A stretch of DNA of 64,000 nt from Fibrobacter sp. (GCA_012513915.1 JAAZBG010000153.1:1-64000); one strand, 5' to 3'; shown: positions 9,290 through 20,308, counted from the first letter of the stretch. A program made the numbers and translations. The notes: a model not told the origin generated them from the letters alone.

Positions 9290-12200
9290 TTATGCTGCCG
9301 CGAGCGCAGGATCATCAAACTTTACCGAAACAATTGTGGAAATACCTTTTTCCTGCTGTGTCACTCCATAAAGCAAATCCGCAGCTTCCATGGTGCGTTT
9401 ATTGTGAGTAATAACAATAAACTGAGTCTTTTCTGCAAATTTCTTGAGAACCTTGACAAACCGTCCAACATTCGCTTCATCAAGTGGTGCATCAAGTTCA
9501 TCAAGAATGCAATACGCTGATGGTCTTACGAGGTAAAGTGCAAACAGCAGCGATATTGCAGTAAGTGCACGCTCTCCTCCCGAAAGAAGCTGTACACCCC
9601 GCATTTTTTTCCCTGCTGGACGCACATTAATATGGATAGGTGCTTCGAGTGGATCAACATTTTCTTCGAGTGCCAGGTGGGCTTCACCACCTTCAAACAG
9701 TGTTGTGAACAGTTCGACGAAATTTTTCTGTACCTGTTCAAAAGTTTCAAGAAACTGGACTCTTGCTTCTTTATCAAGTTTTTTAATTGCCCGTTCAAGC
9801 TCATCAACAGCAGTCTGAAGATCATCACGCTGTTTTGTCAATTCCTGAAGACGTGCATTTTCAGTTTCGTAGTCCTCAAGCGCAGCCATATTAACCTGAC
9901 CCACGTGCTTGATACGTTCCTTTAACATCTGGATATTTTGTATAATCTCACTGTCTTCTTCTTCAATATGAGGAATCGGTTCCGGCGGAGAATCGAGATC
10001 AAGCTCGTATGCTTCCCAGATTCTCTCACGTATACGACGCTGCTCCTGTTCATCACGGGTATATTTGATTTCAAGGTCATGAATCTGATTTGATATTGTG
10101 TCAAGTTCAGACTGACCAGTGCGCGCTTCTTTTCTAACGTCTTCAATTTCAAGTAATTGTCCGTTATACTCTTCCCGCTCCCTGTCGCGAACAGCCTCAA
10201 GACCAGTTCGTACTTCCCGCTGTTTTTCAAGTTCATCTTTGAGTACAAGCATCTGGTTTTCAAGGTCAGCAATATCAGAAAACGCACGCTGTTTATCTTC
10301 AATTTTCCCCTGTTTACGATCACCTGCGGATTTAATATCGCGCGTCAGACGTTCAATGTCCTGCTTATCCTGGATAATACGATTTTTCAGCCCGTGTACA
10401 TCAAGTTCAATGTTTTTGAGGTGCTCAACAAGTGTTCTGCGCTGCTCGTCCATTGAACGCACAGCAGCTCTCGCTTCGTCAACCTGCGATTCAAGAAGAT
10501 CCTTACGGCTCTGACAGGTTGCAACCTCTGCTTCGTGAGTTCCAATCTGTTCTTCAAGCTGACCAATTTTTACGGTAATATTGTCAAGTTCAGGATTAAG
10601 CACCGAGATTCTGTTCATGATAGTATGCGTTTCATTCTCATAATGCTTGATATTCGTCTGCTGTTCCTGCTGCTGACGCTGACCTTTATTCAATTTTTCG
10701 TCAACCTCAATAAGTGCAACCTTTGCCTCATCGCGGTTAATAATGCATATATCCTTGTCACTAAGAATCTTTGTATGCTCTTTTTCCCATTTTTCAATGT
10801 CAAAAGTCAGTTTTTCAATCTGCTGCTTGCGCTGTAAAATACCTGCCTTCTCTTTTTTTGCATTTCCGGCAAAAACCGTTCCATCCTGACGACAAATAAC
10901 GCCATCACGGCCAGCAAACAAACAGGATGGATTCTTAAGCGACAACCCGATAGCACTGTCAGCATTATCAGTAATAATAATATGATTCAGAAAATGATCT
11001 GCGAGTGCATCACAGCCTGATGCTACCTTGACAAGAGATCGTGCAGATACTCCTTCCGCAACCGCCGGCGGCATTTTATTTTTCAATGATGCTACACGTT
11101 CAAGCGAAATCATGCATGCTTCACCAATACGCTCTGCGCTCAGCTGTCCAACCGCATTTCGTAAATCAACCTCAGTATTGAAAACCACTGTCTGTACCGA
11201 TGTTCCAAGAATCTTTTCTACAAGCCCTACCAAGTGTTCATCCGAAACGGAGATAAGATCTGCAACGATTCCCCTGACGCCCGAAACTTTACGAGTAAGA
11301 AGTTCCTTGACACCGGCATCATACCCTTCATAGGCAGCATCAAGCCCGCTTAGAAACCTGAGTTGTGATTTACTTGTGGAAACCTGTGCCTCAAGAAGCT
11401 TTTCTTTTTCGACAAGTTCCTGATACCGTTTATCCTCTTTTTCGATTCTGCCAAGAAGAACTTCTCTCGATTGATGTAGATTTCTGTTCTCGTTGTCAAC
11501 AGCATGAAGCTGCTGGCGACATACGATAATCGCCTCCTGATACTCTTCCAGACGCATCTCAAGATTCTGAACCTCACGCTGATCACGTTCTCTGCGTTCA
11601 AGTGCGTTGTTAAGATTGCTTTTTAAAGTACTGAGAACATTTCGTGTTTCACCAAGCTGATTGATAAGCTCGATCTGATCGCGCCCAAGTTGATCCGCTT
11701 TATCTCTCTGAAGCTGCATACTGCTGTCAAACTGCGCAAGTTCATCGGTTGCACCATTGACACGCTCAGTGCTCTTCTGAAGCTGTGTTTCGCGGTCGAT
11801 GATACTTTTCTCAATCTGTGTCCGTAAACGGCTGTTTTCCTCAATCTGCATCTCGATAGACTGCACATCCTGATCAAACCGACTGACATTCTGTTTCAGA
11901 TTATTCAAACGCTCTGTTGCAACACTTATATCCCGGTCGAGACGAATAATACGTTCGTTTGACTCACTTACATTCCGTGATGCAATCTCAAGTTCTTTTT
12001 CTTTCTCAAGAGCACCAAGCTGCATTCGTTCAATGCGTGATTCCGCAGTTGCTATCGACGCCTTAAGTGTCTCGCGGCGTGTTTCCAGCTCTGTCAACAT
12101 CGACTTACGCTCTTTCATCGCCACACCAAGCATCTGGTAGCGGCGGTTTTCGTAGCCGACTTCCTGCGCCTTGAGATCGTCGAAATATGTTTTGTAGCGT

Positions 12201-12838
12201 TTTGCTTTTTCAACATGACGCGCCAGCATCCTTACCTGACGATCCGCTTCCTGCACCTTGTCGTTAATACGCAGTAAGTCCTGACGGGTTTTCTCAAGCT
12301 GACGCTGACTCTCTTTCCTCCGCTGCTTATATTTTCCAATTCCAGCAGCTTCCTCAAAAAGAATCCGGCGTTCTTCGGCCTTATCACTTAAAATGGCATT
12401 GATCATTGAATTTTCGATTGTCGTGTAAGCACTGCTGCCGATACCGGTATCAAGAAACAGGTGGTGAATATCGCGAAGACGACATGGAACTTTATTAATC
12501 CTGTATTCACTTTCACCACTGCGATAGATTCTGCGTGTAATCGCAACTTCACTATATTCAACAGGCAAAATGCCCTTATTATTTTCAATTGTAAGCGTTA
12601 CTTCAGCCATATTAAGGGCTTGACGGTTTTGGGTACCACTAAAAATTACGTCAGCCATATTGGAACTTCTCAACATTGATGCCTTCTGTTCACCAAACAC
12701 CCAGCGGATTGCATCAACAACGTTACTCTTGCCACACCCGTTTGGACCGATAACCGCAGTCATCCCCTCACCAAAGCGCAGCTCTGTCTTATCTGCGAAC
12801 GATTTAAATCCGAAAATAGAGAGTTTGCGAAGAATCAT
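9290..12838 (-). CDS. smc: Chromosome segregation ATPase SMC
   Basis: MILRKLSIFGFKSFADKTELRFGEGMTAVIGPNGCGKSNVVDAIRWVFGEQ; long coiled coils with hinge; LSGGERALTAISLLFALYLVRPSAYCILDELDAPLDEANV. Internal ATG at 12838 preferred over 12883. Confidence 0.97.
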   Translation of the reverse strand: MILRKLSIFGFKSFADKTELRFGEGMTAVIGPNGCGKSNVVDAIRWVFGEQKASMLRSSNMADVIFSGTQNRQALNMAEVTLTIENNKGILPVEYSEVAITRRIYRSGESEYRINKVPCRLRDIHHLFLDTGIGSSAYTTIENSMINAILSDKAEERRILFEEAAGIGKYKQRRKESQRQLEKTRQDLLRINDKVQEADRQVRMLARHVEKAKRYKTYFDDLKAQEVGYENRRYQMLGVAMKERKSMLTELETRRETLKASIATAESRIERMQLGALEKEKELEIASRNVSESNERIIRLDRDISVATERLNNLKQNVSRFDQDVQSIEMQIEENSRLRTQIEKSIIDRETQLQKSTERVNGATDELAQFDSSMQLQRDKADQLGRDQIELINQLGETRNVLSTLKSNLNNALERRERDQREVQNLEMRLEEYQEAIIVCRQQLHAVDNENRNLHQSREVLLGRIEKEDKRYQELVEKEKLLEAQVSTSKSQLRFLSGLDAAYEGYDAGVKELLTRKVSGVRGIVADLISVSDEHLVGLVEKILGTSVQTVVFNTEVDLRNAVGQLSAERIGEACMISLERVASLKNKMPPAVAEGVSARSLVKVASGCDALADHFLNHIIITDNADSAIGLSLKNPSCLFAGRDGVICRQDGTVFAGNAKKEKAGILQRKQQIEKLTFDIEKWEKEHTKILSDKDICIINRDEAKVALIEVDEKLNKGQRQQQEQQTNIKHYENETHTIMNRISVLNPELDNITVKIGQLEEQIGTHEAEVATCQSRKDLLESQVDEARAAVRSMDEQRRTLVEHLKNIELDVHGLKNRIIQDKQDIERLTRDIKSAGDRKQGKIEDKQRAFSDIADLENQMLVLKDELEKQREVRTGLEAVRDREREEYNGQLLEIEDVRKEARTGQSELDTISNQIHDLEIKYTRDEQEQRRIRERIWEAYELDLDSPPEPIPHIEEEDSEIIQNIQMLKERIKHVGQVNMAALEDYETENARLQELTKQRDDLQTAVDELERAIKKLDKEARVQFLETFEQVQKNFVELFTTLFEGGEAHLALEENVDPLEAPIHINVRPAGKKMRGVQLLSGGERALTAISLLFALYLVRPSAYCILDELDAPLDEANVGRFVKVLKKFAEKTQFIVITHNKRTMEAADLLYGVTQQEKGISTIVSVKFDDPALAAA

Positions 12839-13065
12839 TGTAATTCCTTTTAATTTAGCAGTTTGCGACACCCGGACATCCATCGGACACCATATATCGC
12901 CGTAATTACTCTTTCAAGATACTATATATTGGGTTTCGAGTCAAGATCCCGGGCAATCTTTTTTTGTAACATTTTTAATTTTCCCAAAAGAATCGAGACC
13001 TGTGATACGCAAGAGAAGTGTTGTAAAATTATATAATGGGATGATTCAGGTAAAGGGTAAAAATA

Positions 13066-13135
13066 CCCATCCAATATATATGGATGGATATTTAACCCGT
13101 AGGGATGGCTCTCGTGGCCATCCGTTCTTTCGCGT
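13066..13135. repeat. Two adjacent intergenic hairpins (REP-like)
   Basis: aaatacccatcca/tggatggatattt (one mismatch) followed by gggatggc-tctcgtg-gccatccg. Confidence 0.6.
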
Positions 13136-13423
13136 ATATATTCATGTACATATTTAATGAATCTGGCAGAAACCCCGGGCATGATATCGCCACCCAAAAC
13201 CAGATTTCCCATTTCAACATTTACAATCCATTGAACAGTAGCACATTAAACAGCGATTCACACACCTGATCGTAAAAATTGAGGGGGACAACAAACATAA
13301 CCAATTTCTCACTCCGGACATCAAAAATCGCACATTTGATTGAAAATGCCCCCTACCCCAAACCCGGCCGGAACTGTATAATTACACTGATATTCCATAC
13401 GTTTATTTGTTACAGGATAACAC

Positions 13424-16360
13424 ATGCGTTTTTTCCGGATACAATTACTTCTTTTTATGCTTAGTTTTACCCTGTTGGCATTTGAACCCGACTGGTTTAC
13501 CGACATGCGTGGAAATAATTCCGGGCATACTACATGTCAGTTTCTGACACTTCCACACTCTGCAGTAAGTCTTGCAACCGGTCTTGCAGCATCGGGCGGC
13601 AACGGGGATGCTACCGACATTCCCTTTTTTACCGCCAATACTGCACTTGCCGACCGATACCGTTTTTCACTGACACACCTTGAATGGTTCATGGGCTTAC
13701 GAAAAGAGTATCTTGGTGCATATTTTCCTGTGCTTGATGTTGGCACATTTGGATGTTACTCGCAACTATTTACACCCGGCGCGTTTCACTATGCAAGGAC
13801 CATTGACGAAACACCGTCAGACCCTGAAATTTACGAGTTTTCAATTGGTGTATCCTTTGCCCGTCAGATCATTCTTAACCGGCTCAGTGCCGGAGCCGGT
13901 ATCGCGTTTCTCGAAAGCCATCTTGACAAAAGCATTGGCCGCACAGCTATTGGGAATTTAGATATTTTATACACGCCGTTTAGTGTACTTTCAGCGCATC
14001 TGTATGCAGCCAATATTGGGAAATCAATCACCTATGACCTTACTCCCGAGAGCCTCCCAACTGAAGCAGGTTTATCGGTGCAGTATTATCCGCTGTCAAA
14101 ATCATTTATTGAAAAAACGCATCTCAATCTTAAAGTGTCAATTGGTGCCCGAAAAATTGCCGACAATCCCGTTATAAGTGGCCTGAGTGCTGATTTCAGT
14201 GTGATGGAAACATTCTCAGTACGTACAGGATACGAGTTCACATATGGTAATGACTTTTCAGCTGAAGGGCTTGGTGCCGGAGCATCATTACAATTAGGTA
14301 AATATGCGCTGGATGGCTCCTGGCGCTATGAATCGAAGGACCTCGGTTTTGTCTGGGCTGCAACGCTTCGCATGCAGCTTGAGGAAATTACACACAGGAC
14401 CGCAGAACAATACTATGCAATCGCCATTAAGCATTACAAAAAAAATCGTACGGTTCTCTGCGAATACTTTGCTAAAAAAGCGCTCGCAAAAGATCCGAAT
14501 CTCTGGAAAGCGTATGCCCTGCTCAGTAAACTCCGCTCAGATATGCTGCGTCAGGAGAACCTTGAAGTCGGCATTATTTACGCCGGAAATATGCGCGGTA
14601 ATTTTACTGTTCCAATTGAACGATCAATGCCCGGTGGTCTTGCCCGCATGACTTCTGCAATCAGGAGCCTTCAGTCGCAGTTCTCCACATCAGTGACAAT
14701 CAGTACCGGCAATGTCGGTTCTTCAATCAGTGATACAAACAGAATTGCAATCAGCGGTACCTATTTCAATCGTATCAGTCCTGATATTCTTGCTGCCGGT
14801 AAAAACGAAATACTGTCATATCCGGACAGACTTCTGCATTACATGAAATTAACAACCAATAAGAAATTCATTCTTAATAACGCAAACATTTCAAATGGTT
14901 CAGTACTTACAAAACAGATTATTGAAAAAAACAACTACCGTTTTTTTATTACATCAGTTGTCAACAAATCACTGATTACCGATTCTACTGCACAAAAGCA
15001 GCTTAAACCACTGCTTCCGTCAGAGTTGTTAAACAGTGATGCCCTGCGGTGTGATGTAAAGATTGTCATTGTTGATGACACCTGGGAAAATATTAAAAAA
15101 AATACTGCTATTTACAAAGGATTTGACATTCTTATCTGTTCAGACCTTGATCAGCCCTTTCACTCATCAATGAAACTTGATTCTCTTATTGTATTAAGTG
15201 CTGGATCTGATTGTATGTATGCCGGTAATCTGATTCTGCGTTTTGATAACAACCGGAAACTGCTTGGAACAGAGAACAGGCTCTATCCGCTTTCCGATGA
15301 TATCAAACAGGATTCTGTCGTCGCAGAGGCAATGAGAAAAATTTCCATGCCGCAGAGTAATTCTGATTCAACTTCACCGCAGGTCTTACTTAAAAACACC
15401 ACACCTGACGGAGTATTCACGTTTTTGTCTAATCGTAACGAAACAGAGCAGTTATTTCTAAAAATTCTTGCACAAAAAGCGGAATTCCCGATTTCTGCAA
15501 CAGATCAGACAGCGTACTGTCCAGTGATGTCATTTTCGACATCACGTATTGCGTACATTGTAAAAACTGATACGCGGAATCGCTTTGTTATCAGTTCGAT
15601 GGACGGAAGTACGATAGTGGCAAGCCCGGACAGCCTCAACGTCAGAAACATTGCTGTTTCACCTGATGGAAAATGGCTCTATATATCGGCGTATGTTGAC
15701 AAAAACGACTATGCCGACATACTCCGGTGCCGCTTTGATGGAGGTCCTTTTTACAGTGTGATTCAATCTGACAGTATCAATGAACATGATATCGCTATTG
15801 CACCAAAAGAAAATCTGATGGTGTACAATGCCAGTAAAAACAGATCATATCAACTCTATTTTGCTGATATGACTGGACAGAATCCGATACAGATTACTGA
15901 TGTCAACGCGGATCATTTTTCTCCTCAGTTCAGCCCTGACGGCAAACGGATTGCATATCTGTCAGACCGATCCAATTTCGGCGGAAAACTTGACTTATGG
16001 GTATTTGACAGAGACAAGGCTGCACATGAGCAAATTACCAGTTACTCAAATGTCAAAGAGTTCTGCTGGCTTGATGATGCAAAAACGCTCTGTTTTTCTT
16101 CCGGAGTCAATGTTTTCAGTCTCTATAAGGTTGATATCAACAGTTCCCGTTATTCACAACTTATTTTGCGTGATTCCACAGTAACCTTTAACGAACGTTC
16201 ACCGATATTTGTTAAAGATTCAACAACTGAAACAATTATTTATACAAGGGAATATCAGGATGGTACACGAAAAATTTATCAGGTTACAACAAACGGGACT
16301 GGTGAGAAACGGATTGTTAACAGTAAAGGAAATGACTGGCTGCCATCCTATCGTAAATAG
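13424..16360 (+). CDS. PorV/PorQ-like barrel + TPR + 5'-nucleotidase-like + TolB-like propeller fusion
   Basis: Signal peptide; PorV-like N-terminus; TPR-like EQYYAIAIKHYKKNRTVLCEYFAKKALAKDP; IIYAGNMRGNF...GGLARM...ISTGNVGS...AAGKNEI; ITDVNADHFSPQFSPDGKRIAYLSDRS. Confidence 0.65.
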   Translation: MRFFRIQLLLFMLSFTLLAFEPDWFTDMRGNNSGHTTCQFLTLPHSAVSLATGLAASGGNGDATDIPFFTANTALADRYRFSLTHLEWFMGLRKEYLGAYFPVLDVGTFGCYSQLFTPGAFHYARTIDETPSDPEIYEFSIGVSFARQIILNRLSAGAGIAFLESHLDKSIGRTAIGNLDILYTPFSVLSAHLYAANIGKSITYDLTPESLPTEAGLSVQYYPLSKSFIEKTHLNLKVSIGARKIADNPVISGLSADFSVMETFSVRTGYEFTYGNDFSAEGLGAGASLQLGKYALDGSWRYESKDLGFVWAATLRMQLEEITHRTAEQYYAIAIKHYKKNRTVLCEYFAKKALAKDPNLWKAYALLSKLRSDMLRQENLEVGIIYAGNMRGNFTVPIERSMPGGLARMTSAIRSLQSQFSTSVTISTGNVGSSISDTNRIAISGTYFNRISPDILAAGKNEILSYPDRLLHYMKLTTNKKFILNNANISNGSVLTKQIIEKNNYRFFITSVVNKSLITDSTAQKQLKPLLPSELLNSDALRCDVKIVIVDDTWENIKKNTAIYKGFDILICSDLDQPFHSSMKLDSLIVLSAGSDCMYAGNLILRFDNNRKLLGTENRLYPLSDDIKQDSVVAEAMRKISMPQSNSDSTSPQVLLKNTTPDGVFTFLSNRNETEQLFLKILAQKAEFPISATDQTAYCPVMSFSTSRIAYIVKTDTRNRFVISSMDGSTIVASPDSLNVRNIAVSPDGKWLYISAYVDKNDYADILRCRFDGGPFYSVIQSDSINEHDIAIAPKENLMVYNASKNRSYQLYFADMTGQNPIQITDVNADHFSPQFSPDGKRIAYLSDRSNFGGKLDLWVFDRDKAAHEQITSYSNVKEFCWLDDAKTLCFSSGVNVFSLYKVDINSSRYSQLILRDSTVTFNERSPIFVKDSTTETIIYTREYQDGTRKIYQVTTNGTGEKRIVNSKGNDWLPSYRK

Positions 16361-16878
16361 ACAAGTGTTGCACCATCACCGCCATCTTTACCAACAGCAG
16401 GCCGGTAGTCCCTAACATTCAGACACAGCTCATTCTCAAGCATGCTTTTCACCATATCCTTGAGCACCGGCCCTCCGGTAAGTACCGAGTGATACCCTAC
16501 CCCGTGAATGATCAGCAGTTCTTTTGCACCAGTCTCAACACATCGGTTTATTACAAACCGTAACCGTTGTGATGCTTCTTCACTTCGCATTCCGTGAAGA
16601 TCCAGCGTTTCTCTGGGCTGACCGCGACTATTGACAGAACGGGTAGACTGTTTCTTTTTTACAGGAGAAACACCAAGATCCTTATTGCGGGTACCGTATT
16701 TTTTTACAAATGCAAGTATTTCATCAGTGTGATCGATATCATCACTGTTCTCCGACTGGGAATCATGTCTGTTTTTTTTCATCGCCGGAATCCTGACAGG
16801 TAGAGTCTCAATGCAAGTCTCAATCAATCGCTCCGGCGTTAACAAACAGTTTGTCATCAATCCAGACCGACGCGCCAC
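16348..16878 (-). CDS. Smr-domain protein
   Basis: TLDLHGMRSEEASQRLRFVINRCVETGAKELLIIHGVG. True start may be internal, as the ORF overlaps the 3' end of the upstream gene. Confidence 0.85.
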   Translation of the reverse strand: MARRSGLMTNCLLTPERLIETCIETLPVRIPAMKKNRHDSQSENSDDIDHTDEILAFVKKYGTRNKDLGVSPVKKKQSTRSVNSRGQPRETLDLHGMRSEEASQRLRFVINRCVETGAKELLIIHGVGYHSVLTGGPVLKDMVKSMLENELCLNVRDYRPAVGKDGGDGATLVYLR

Positions 16879-17761
16879 TTACGCATGCATCAAGATGTAC
16901 CGGCATATCATCACCGCCGCCGATTGTAACATGCACCGATCCCCTGACTTTTTTATCCTCGAGAAGCGTACACCCGAACTCTGCAAGTTCGTTTGTTCCA
17001 ATGCCAAGTTCAATAAGCGAACGGGCGCCACTGCGGTTTTTTACAAATAGCTTCTCAAGTTCAAGCTGGCAATCATGACCTTCAATCTTTACGACATTAC
17101 CTTGACGTATCGTTATTACAAGTGGTTTATCCATCGGTCCATCAACAAGGGCAAATGACTGATTTACAATAACAGTACCATTTGCCGTCCCGCTCTTTGG
17201 ACGTAAAGACACTTCACCACCGGGCAGATTGCCGAATGTCCCGTTTGACATCAGACGGCCATCATCAGCCCTCGCGGGATTTCCATCACACTCAAATGTC
17301 AATTCGGCCGAATCACCGCTGATTAAACGCACCACTGATGGCGTCCCGACCCGTCCGGCGACTTTCCTTGTGTAAATTCCAAGTTTTCGCCAGTCTGCAA
17401 CCATTGTTCTGCAAAACGACTCATCAGTCACCCCGGGCAACGTGGCAATCCTGACAGGTTTTTCAGTTGCAAGTTTTTCGATAAGTTCCGGTGAAAATGC
17501 TTTTTGGGTTGCAATTGCAATACAGTCAAATTTGTCAAGTACCGGAACAATAATCTCCGGGATCATACTCCCATCGTATTTTCGTGACTGCACCATTACA
17601 AGCATGGTTTCCTTGCATTTGCCATCAGCCGAGTTATATAACGCACGCCCGATCTGCATGCAATATGCATCGCAAAGCACAAGAAACTGTTCATTACGAC
17701 GAATATTAAGACAATCATTTACAGCAATTTCTGCACAAGCCTGCACCGAGTTCATCTTCAA
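16820..17761 (-). CDS. M29-type (thermophilic) aminopeptidase family protein
   Basis: NGTFGNLPGGEVSLRPKSGTANGTVIVNQS; ELGIGTNELAEFG; VHVTIGGGDDMPVHLDACV. Confidence 0.75.
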   Translation of the reverse strand: MKMNSVQACAEIAVNDCLNIRRNEQFLVLCDAYCMQIGRALYNSADGKCKETMLVMVQSRKYDGSMIPEIIVPVLDKFDCIAIATQKAFSPELIEKLATEKPVRIATLPGVTDESFCRTMVADWRKLGIYTRKVAGRVGTPSVVRLISGDSAELTFECDGNPARADDGRLMSNGTFGNLPGGEVSLRPKSGTANGTVIVNQSFALVDGPMDKPLVITIRQGNVVKIEGHDCQLELEKLFVKNRSGARSLIELGIGTNELAEFGCTLLEDKKVRGSVHVTIGGGDDMPVHLDACVSGASVWIDDKLFVNAGAID

Positions 17762-18070
17762 CCAATCATTTTTAATTTTTTAAATCTTAAAATATCTTAC
17801 AATATAATGTATAACCAAATATAACATTTCGCACCAGAATCATCCAATATCACTGTATCACTATAAAAATCAACAGGTCAGTTTTAAAAAAGTTACCAAT
17901 CTTTTTTCAGTGAAAAAACGTCGCAGAAATACCCCCCCAAAAAAATGATCGATTTTAATTGTCCTTGTTTATTTCTCACATCCGGAATGTTACAATTAAG
18001 CTGTTCATTAACGTATGTCAGGCTATCAGCAGAGTACCTGATATATGTCCGCTTAATCCAAATTAAATAA

Positions 18071-18100
18071 TAAATCCTTGTTTCAGGATTTAAACTTTTT
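18071..18100 (+). promoter_or_regulatory. Leader hairpin followed by T-tract upstream of DUF4197 gene (attenuator/terminator-like)
   Basis: taaatcct-tgtttc-aggattta perfect 8-bp arms, then aactttttgc; ATG follows at 18115. Confidence 0.5.
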
Positions 18101-18114
18101 GCAGGGGGGCTTTT

Positions 18115-19068
18115 ATGAAAAAAGAACTACGTTCATTAGCGATGGTTCTGCCGTTATCGTTGTCCATGTTTACTTCATGTGATGTCTTATCTCCACTTGA
18201 TCCCGGTAATTCATCACCAACTGACAAAACGGAAACAGATATTGTTTCAGGACTCAAGGGGGCTCTGGTTCTTGGCGCTAAAACCGCAGCGTTTACATTA
18301 AGCGACACAAGCGGAAATCCAAATCAATTCAACGAGGTTACCGGATATTTTGCCAATGAGCTGACAAAGATAAATCTTCCAGCCGATGCCGTGAATGCAC
18401 TCAAGATGTTGGAGGGTCTTAACAACAGTGAAATCGGTAAAACGCTCCTTGATGCCGCAGGTATTGATATCTCGCAATATCGTGAATCGATGATCCTTGG
18501 ATTAAACCGGGGTGCAGAAATAGCCGCTGCTCTTTCTGTTGATGTCTTTGAAAAAGTAATACGTGAAATGGACATCCCATCAGCACAGGATATTCTGTTT
18601 GGTCAGGATTCAACTGCTGCAACAAGCTATTTACAAAGTACAACTAGTGATATCTTGACAAATGGATTTACACCTATTGTTGACAGTGTATTCAATGAGG
18701 TTATGGTAACTGCTTTCGGCAAACAGTTCACGGTTAATGATCTCTGGCGTGAATTTGCAGAAAATTACAATAACGTTGTCATAGAATATCAAAGACTTAC
18801 AACAGAAGCGGCATCAACAGATCCAATGGCAGTATTGGCACTGGAGGCTGCTATGTCTGACATTGGAATTACCTCTGTTGACCCACTCGACATCAACATT
18901 GCAAGCTTCGCAACAAGCGAGGCACTCGAAGGATTGTTTTATATGGTTGGTAAACAGGAAGTTAAAATCCGTCGTGATCCGGTTGCAGCATTATCAAACG
19001 CTATTAATTTTTATACCGATACACTCTACAATCTGATAATGACAATATTTTCAAAAACAACCGAGTGA
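18115..19068 (+). CDS. DUF4197 family lipoprotein (copy 1)
   Basis: MKKELRSLAMVLPLSLSMFTSCDV lipobox; GLKGALVLGAKTAAFTLSD; LNRGAEIAAA. Confidence 0.8.
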   Translation: MKKELRSLAMVLPLSLSMFTSCDVLSPLDPGNSSPTDKTETDIVSGLKGALVLGAKTAAFTLSDTSGNPNQFNEVTGYFANELTKINLPADAVNALKMLEGLNNSEIGKTLLDAAGIDISQYRESMILGLNRGAEIAAALSVDVFEKVIREMDIPSAQDILFGQDSTAATSYLQSTTSDILTNGFTPIVDSVFNEVMVTAFGKQFTVNDLWREFAENYNNVVIEYQRLTTEAASTDPMAVLALEAAMSDIGITSVDPLDINIASFATSEALEGLFYMVGKQEVKIRRDPVAALSNAINFYTDTLYNLIMTIFSKTTE

Positions 19069-19093
19069 TAACTGCGCTACTACTATTTATTAA

Positions 19094-19125
19094 AACAGAG
19101 ACCTTTAAAGTGAAAGGTCTCTGTT
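19094..19125. terminator. Perfect 13-bp stem hairpin after DUF4197 copy 1
   Basis: aacagagaccttt-aaagtg-aaaggtctctgtt. Confidence 0.7.
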
Positions 19126-19322
19126 ACTGAGTTCTCAGATGCCTATGTCAAAAGGCTCACATGTAATTGCCAAAGTTTGCGTATCCCTGTCACAATAGTT
19201 TAACTGACCGTACCATTTATGTATATTATGTCAGCAGCAGTATAAAAATTTATGAGTCTGCCTGTTCGACTGAATTTCGATTCTATAATTCAGTGTTTGT
19301 ACATTTTAAAATGGAAGGTGTT

Positions 19323-20285
19323 ATGAAAAAAAGCAAACTATTTTTGGCACTGATATTGCCATTATCGACACTAATGCTTGCATCATGTGATTATGTATCT
19401 CAGTTTGAAGATCTAAATCCGTTATCAACAGAACTTACAGATTCAGAAATTATTGACGGCCTGAAGGAAGCGCTGGTGCTTGGATCTCAAACAGCCGCAA
19501 AAACATTAAGTGATACAAACGTGGGAACAAATTCATTCAATGAAGTTACCGGGTACCTTGCCAATGATCTGATCAGGATCAATCTCCCCCCTGATGCAGA
19601 AAAAGCAATTGCAACGATGGAACTTCTCAATTCCAATACTGTTGTTAAAACGCTGCTGACTGTTGCAGACATTGATTTTTCAAAATATCGTGACGCAATG
19701 ATCCTTGGACTAAACCGGGGAGCCGAAAAAGCAGCAGATCTTTCTGTTGATGTTTTTAAAACGGCAATACTTGAAATGACCTTTACATCTGCCCGTGATA
19801 TCCTGCTTAGCGGGGATTCAACCGCTGCAACAAAGTATTTAACTACAACAACAAGTGGTGTTTTGACAAGCGGCTTTACTCCTATTGTTGACAACACATT
19901 TAGTGCTGTCAAGGTAACTGCTTTCAGCAGAGAATTCACAGTTAAGGGTTTGTGGAGTGATTTTTCTGTAAACTACAATAAAGTTGCCGATGTCTATCAG
20001 ACTCTTAATACTAATGCTGCATCATCGAATTTTTTGACATCACAGGCAGCAAAAGCAAGTCTAAAATTAATTTCCGATGCAGGTGTTGAAGCTATTGACC
20101 CGCTCAACACCGACATTGTAAATTTCGCAACAGGTAAAGCACTTGACGGGTTGTTTTATATGGTTGGCAAACAGGAACTCAAAATTCGCCGTGATCCTAT
20201 GGCAGCGTTGGCAGCTGTGGGTGATTTAGTAACCCAGACTGTTAGCGATCTGATCAAGAAAGTATTTAAAAAAACAACGACCTGA
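19323..20285 (+). CDS. DUF4197 family lipoprotein (copy 2, tandem paralog)
   Basis: MKKSKLFLALILPLSTLMLASCDYV lipobox; GLKEALVLGSQTAAKTLSD; collinear with the preceding protein. Internal ATG at 19323 preferred. Confidence 0.8.
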   Translation: MKKSKLFLALILPLSTLMLASCDYVSQFEDLNPLSTELTDSEIIDGLKEALVLGSQTAAKTLSDTNVGTNSFNEVTGYLANDLIRINLPPDAEKAIATMELLNSNTVVKTLLTVADIDFSKYRDAMILGLNRGAEKAADLSVDVFKTAILEMTFTSARDILLSGDSTAATKYLTTTTSGVLTSGFTPIVDNTFSAVKVTAFSREFTVKGLWSDFSVNYNKVADVYQTLNTNAASSNFLTSQAAKASLKLISDAGVEAIDPLNTDIVNFATGKALDGLFYMVGKQELKIRRDPMAALAAVGDLVTQTVSDLIKKVFKKTTT

Positions 20286-20308
20286 CAATTAAAGAACTGT
20301 TACATTTA

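Noticed and set aside
12922-13212. 96-aa minus-strand ORF
   Set aside because: It spans two hairpin repeats (translated as TDGHESHPYGLNIHPYILDGYF); low-complexity intergenic reading with no recognisable domain.
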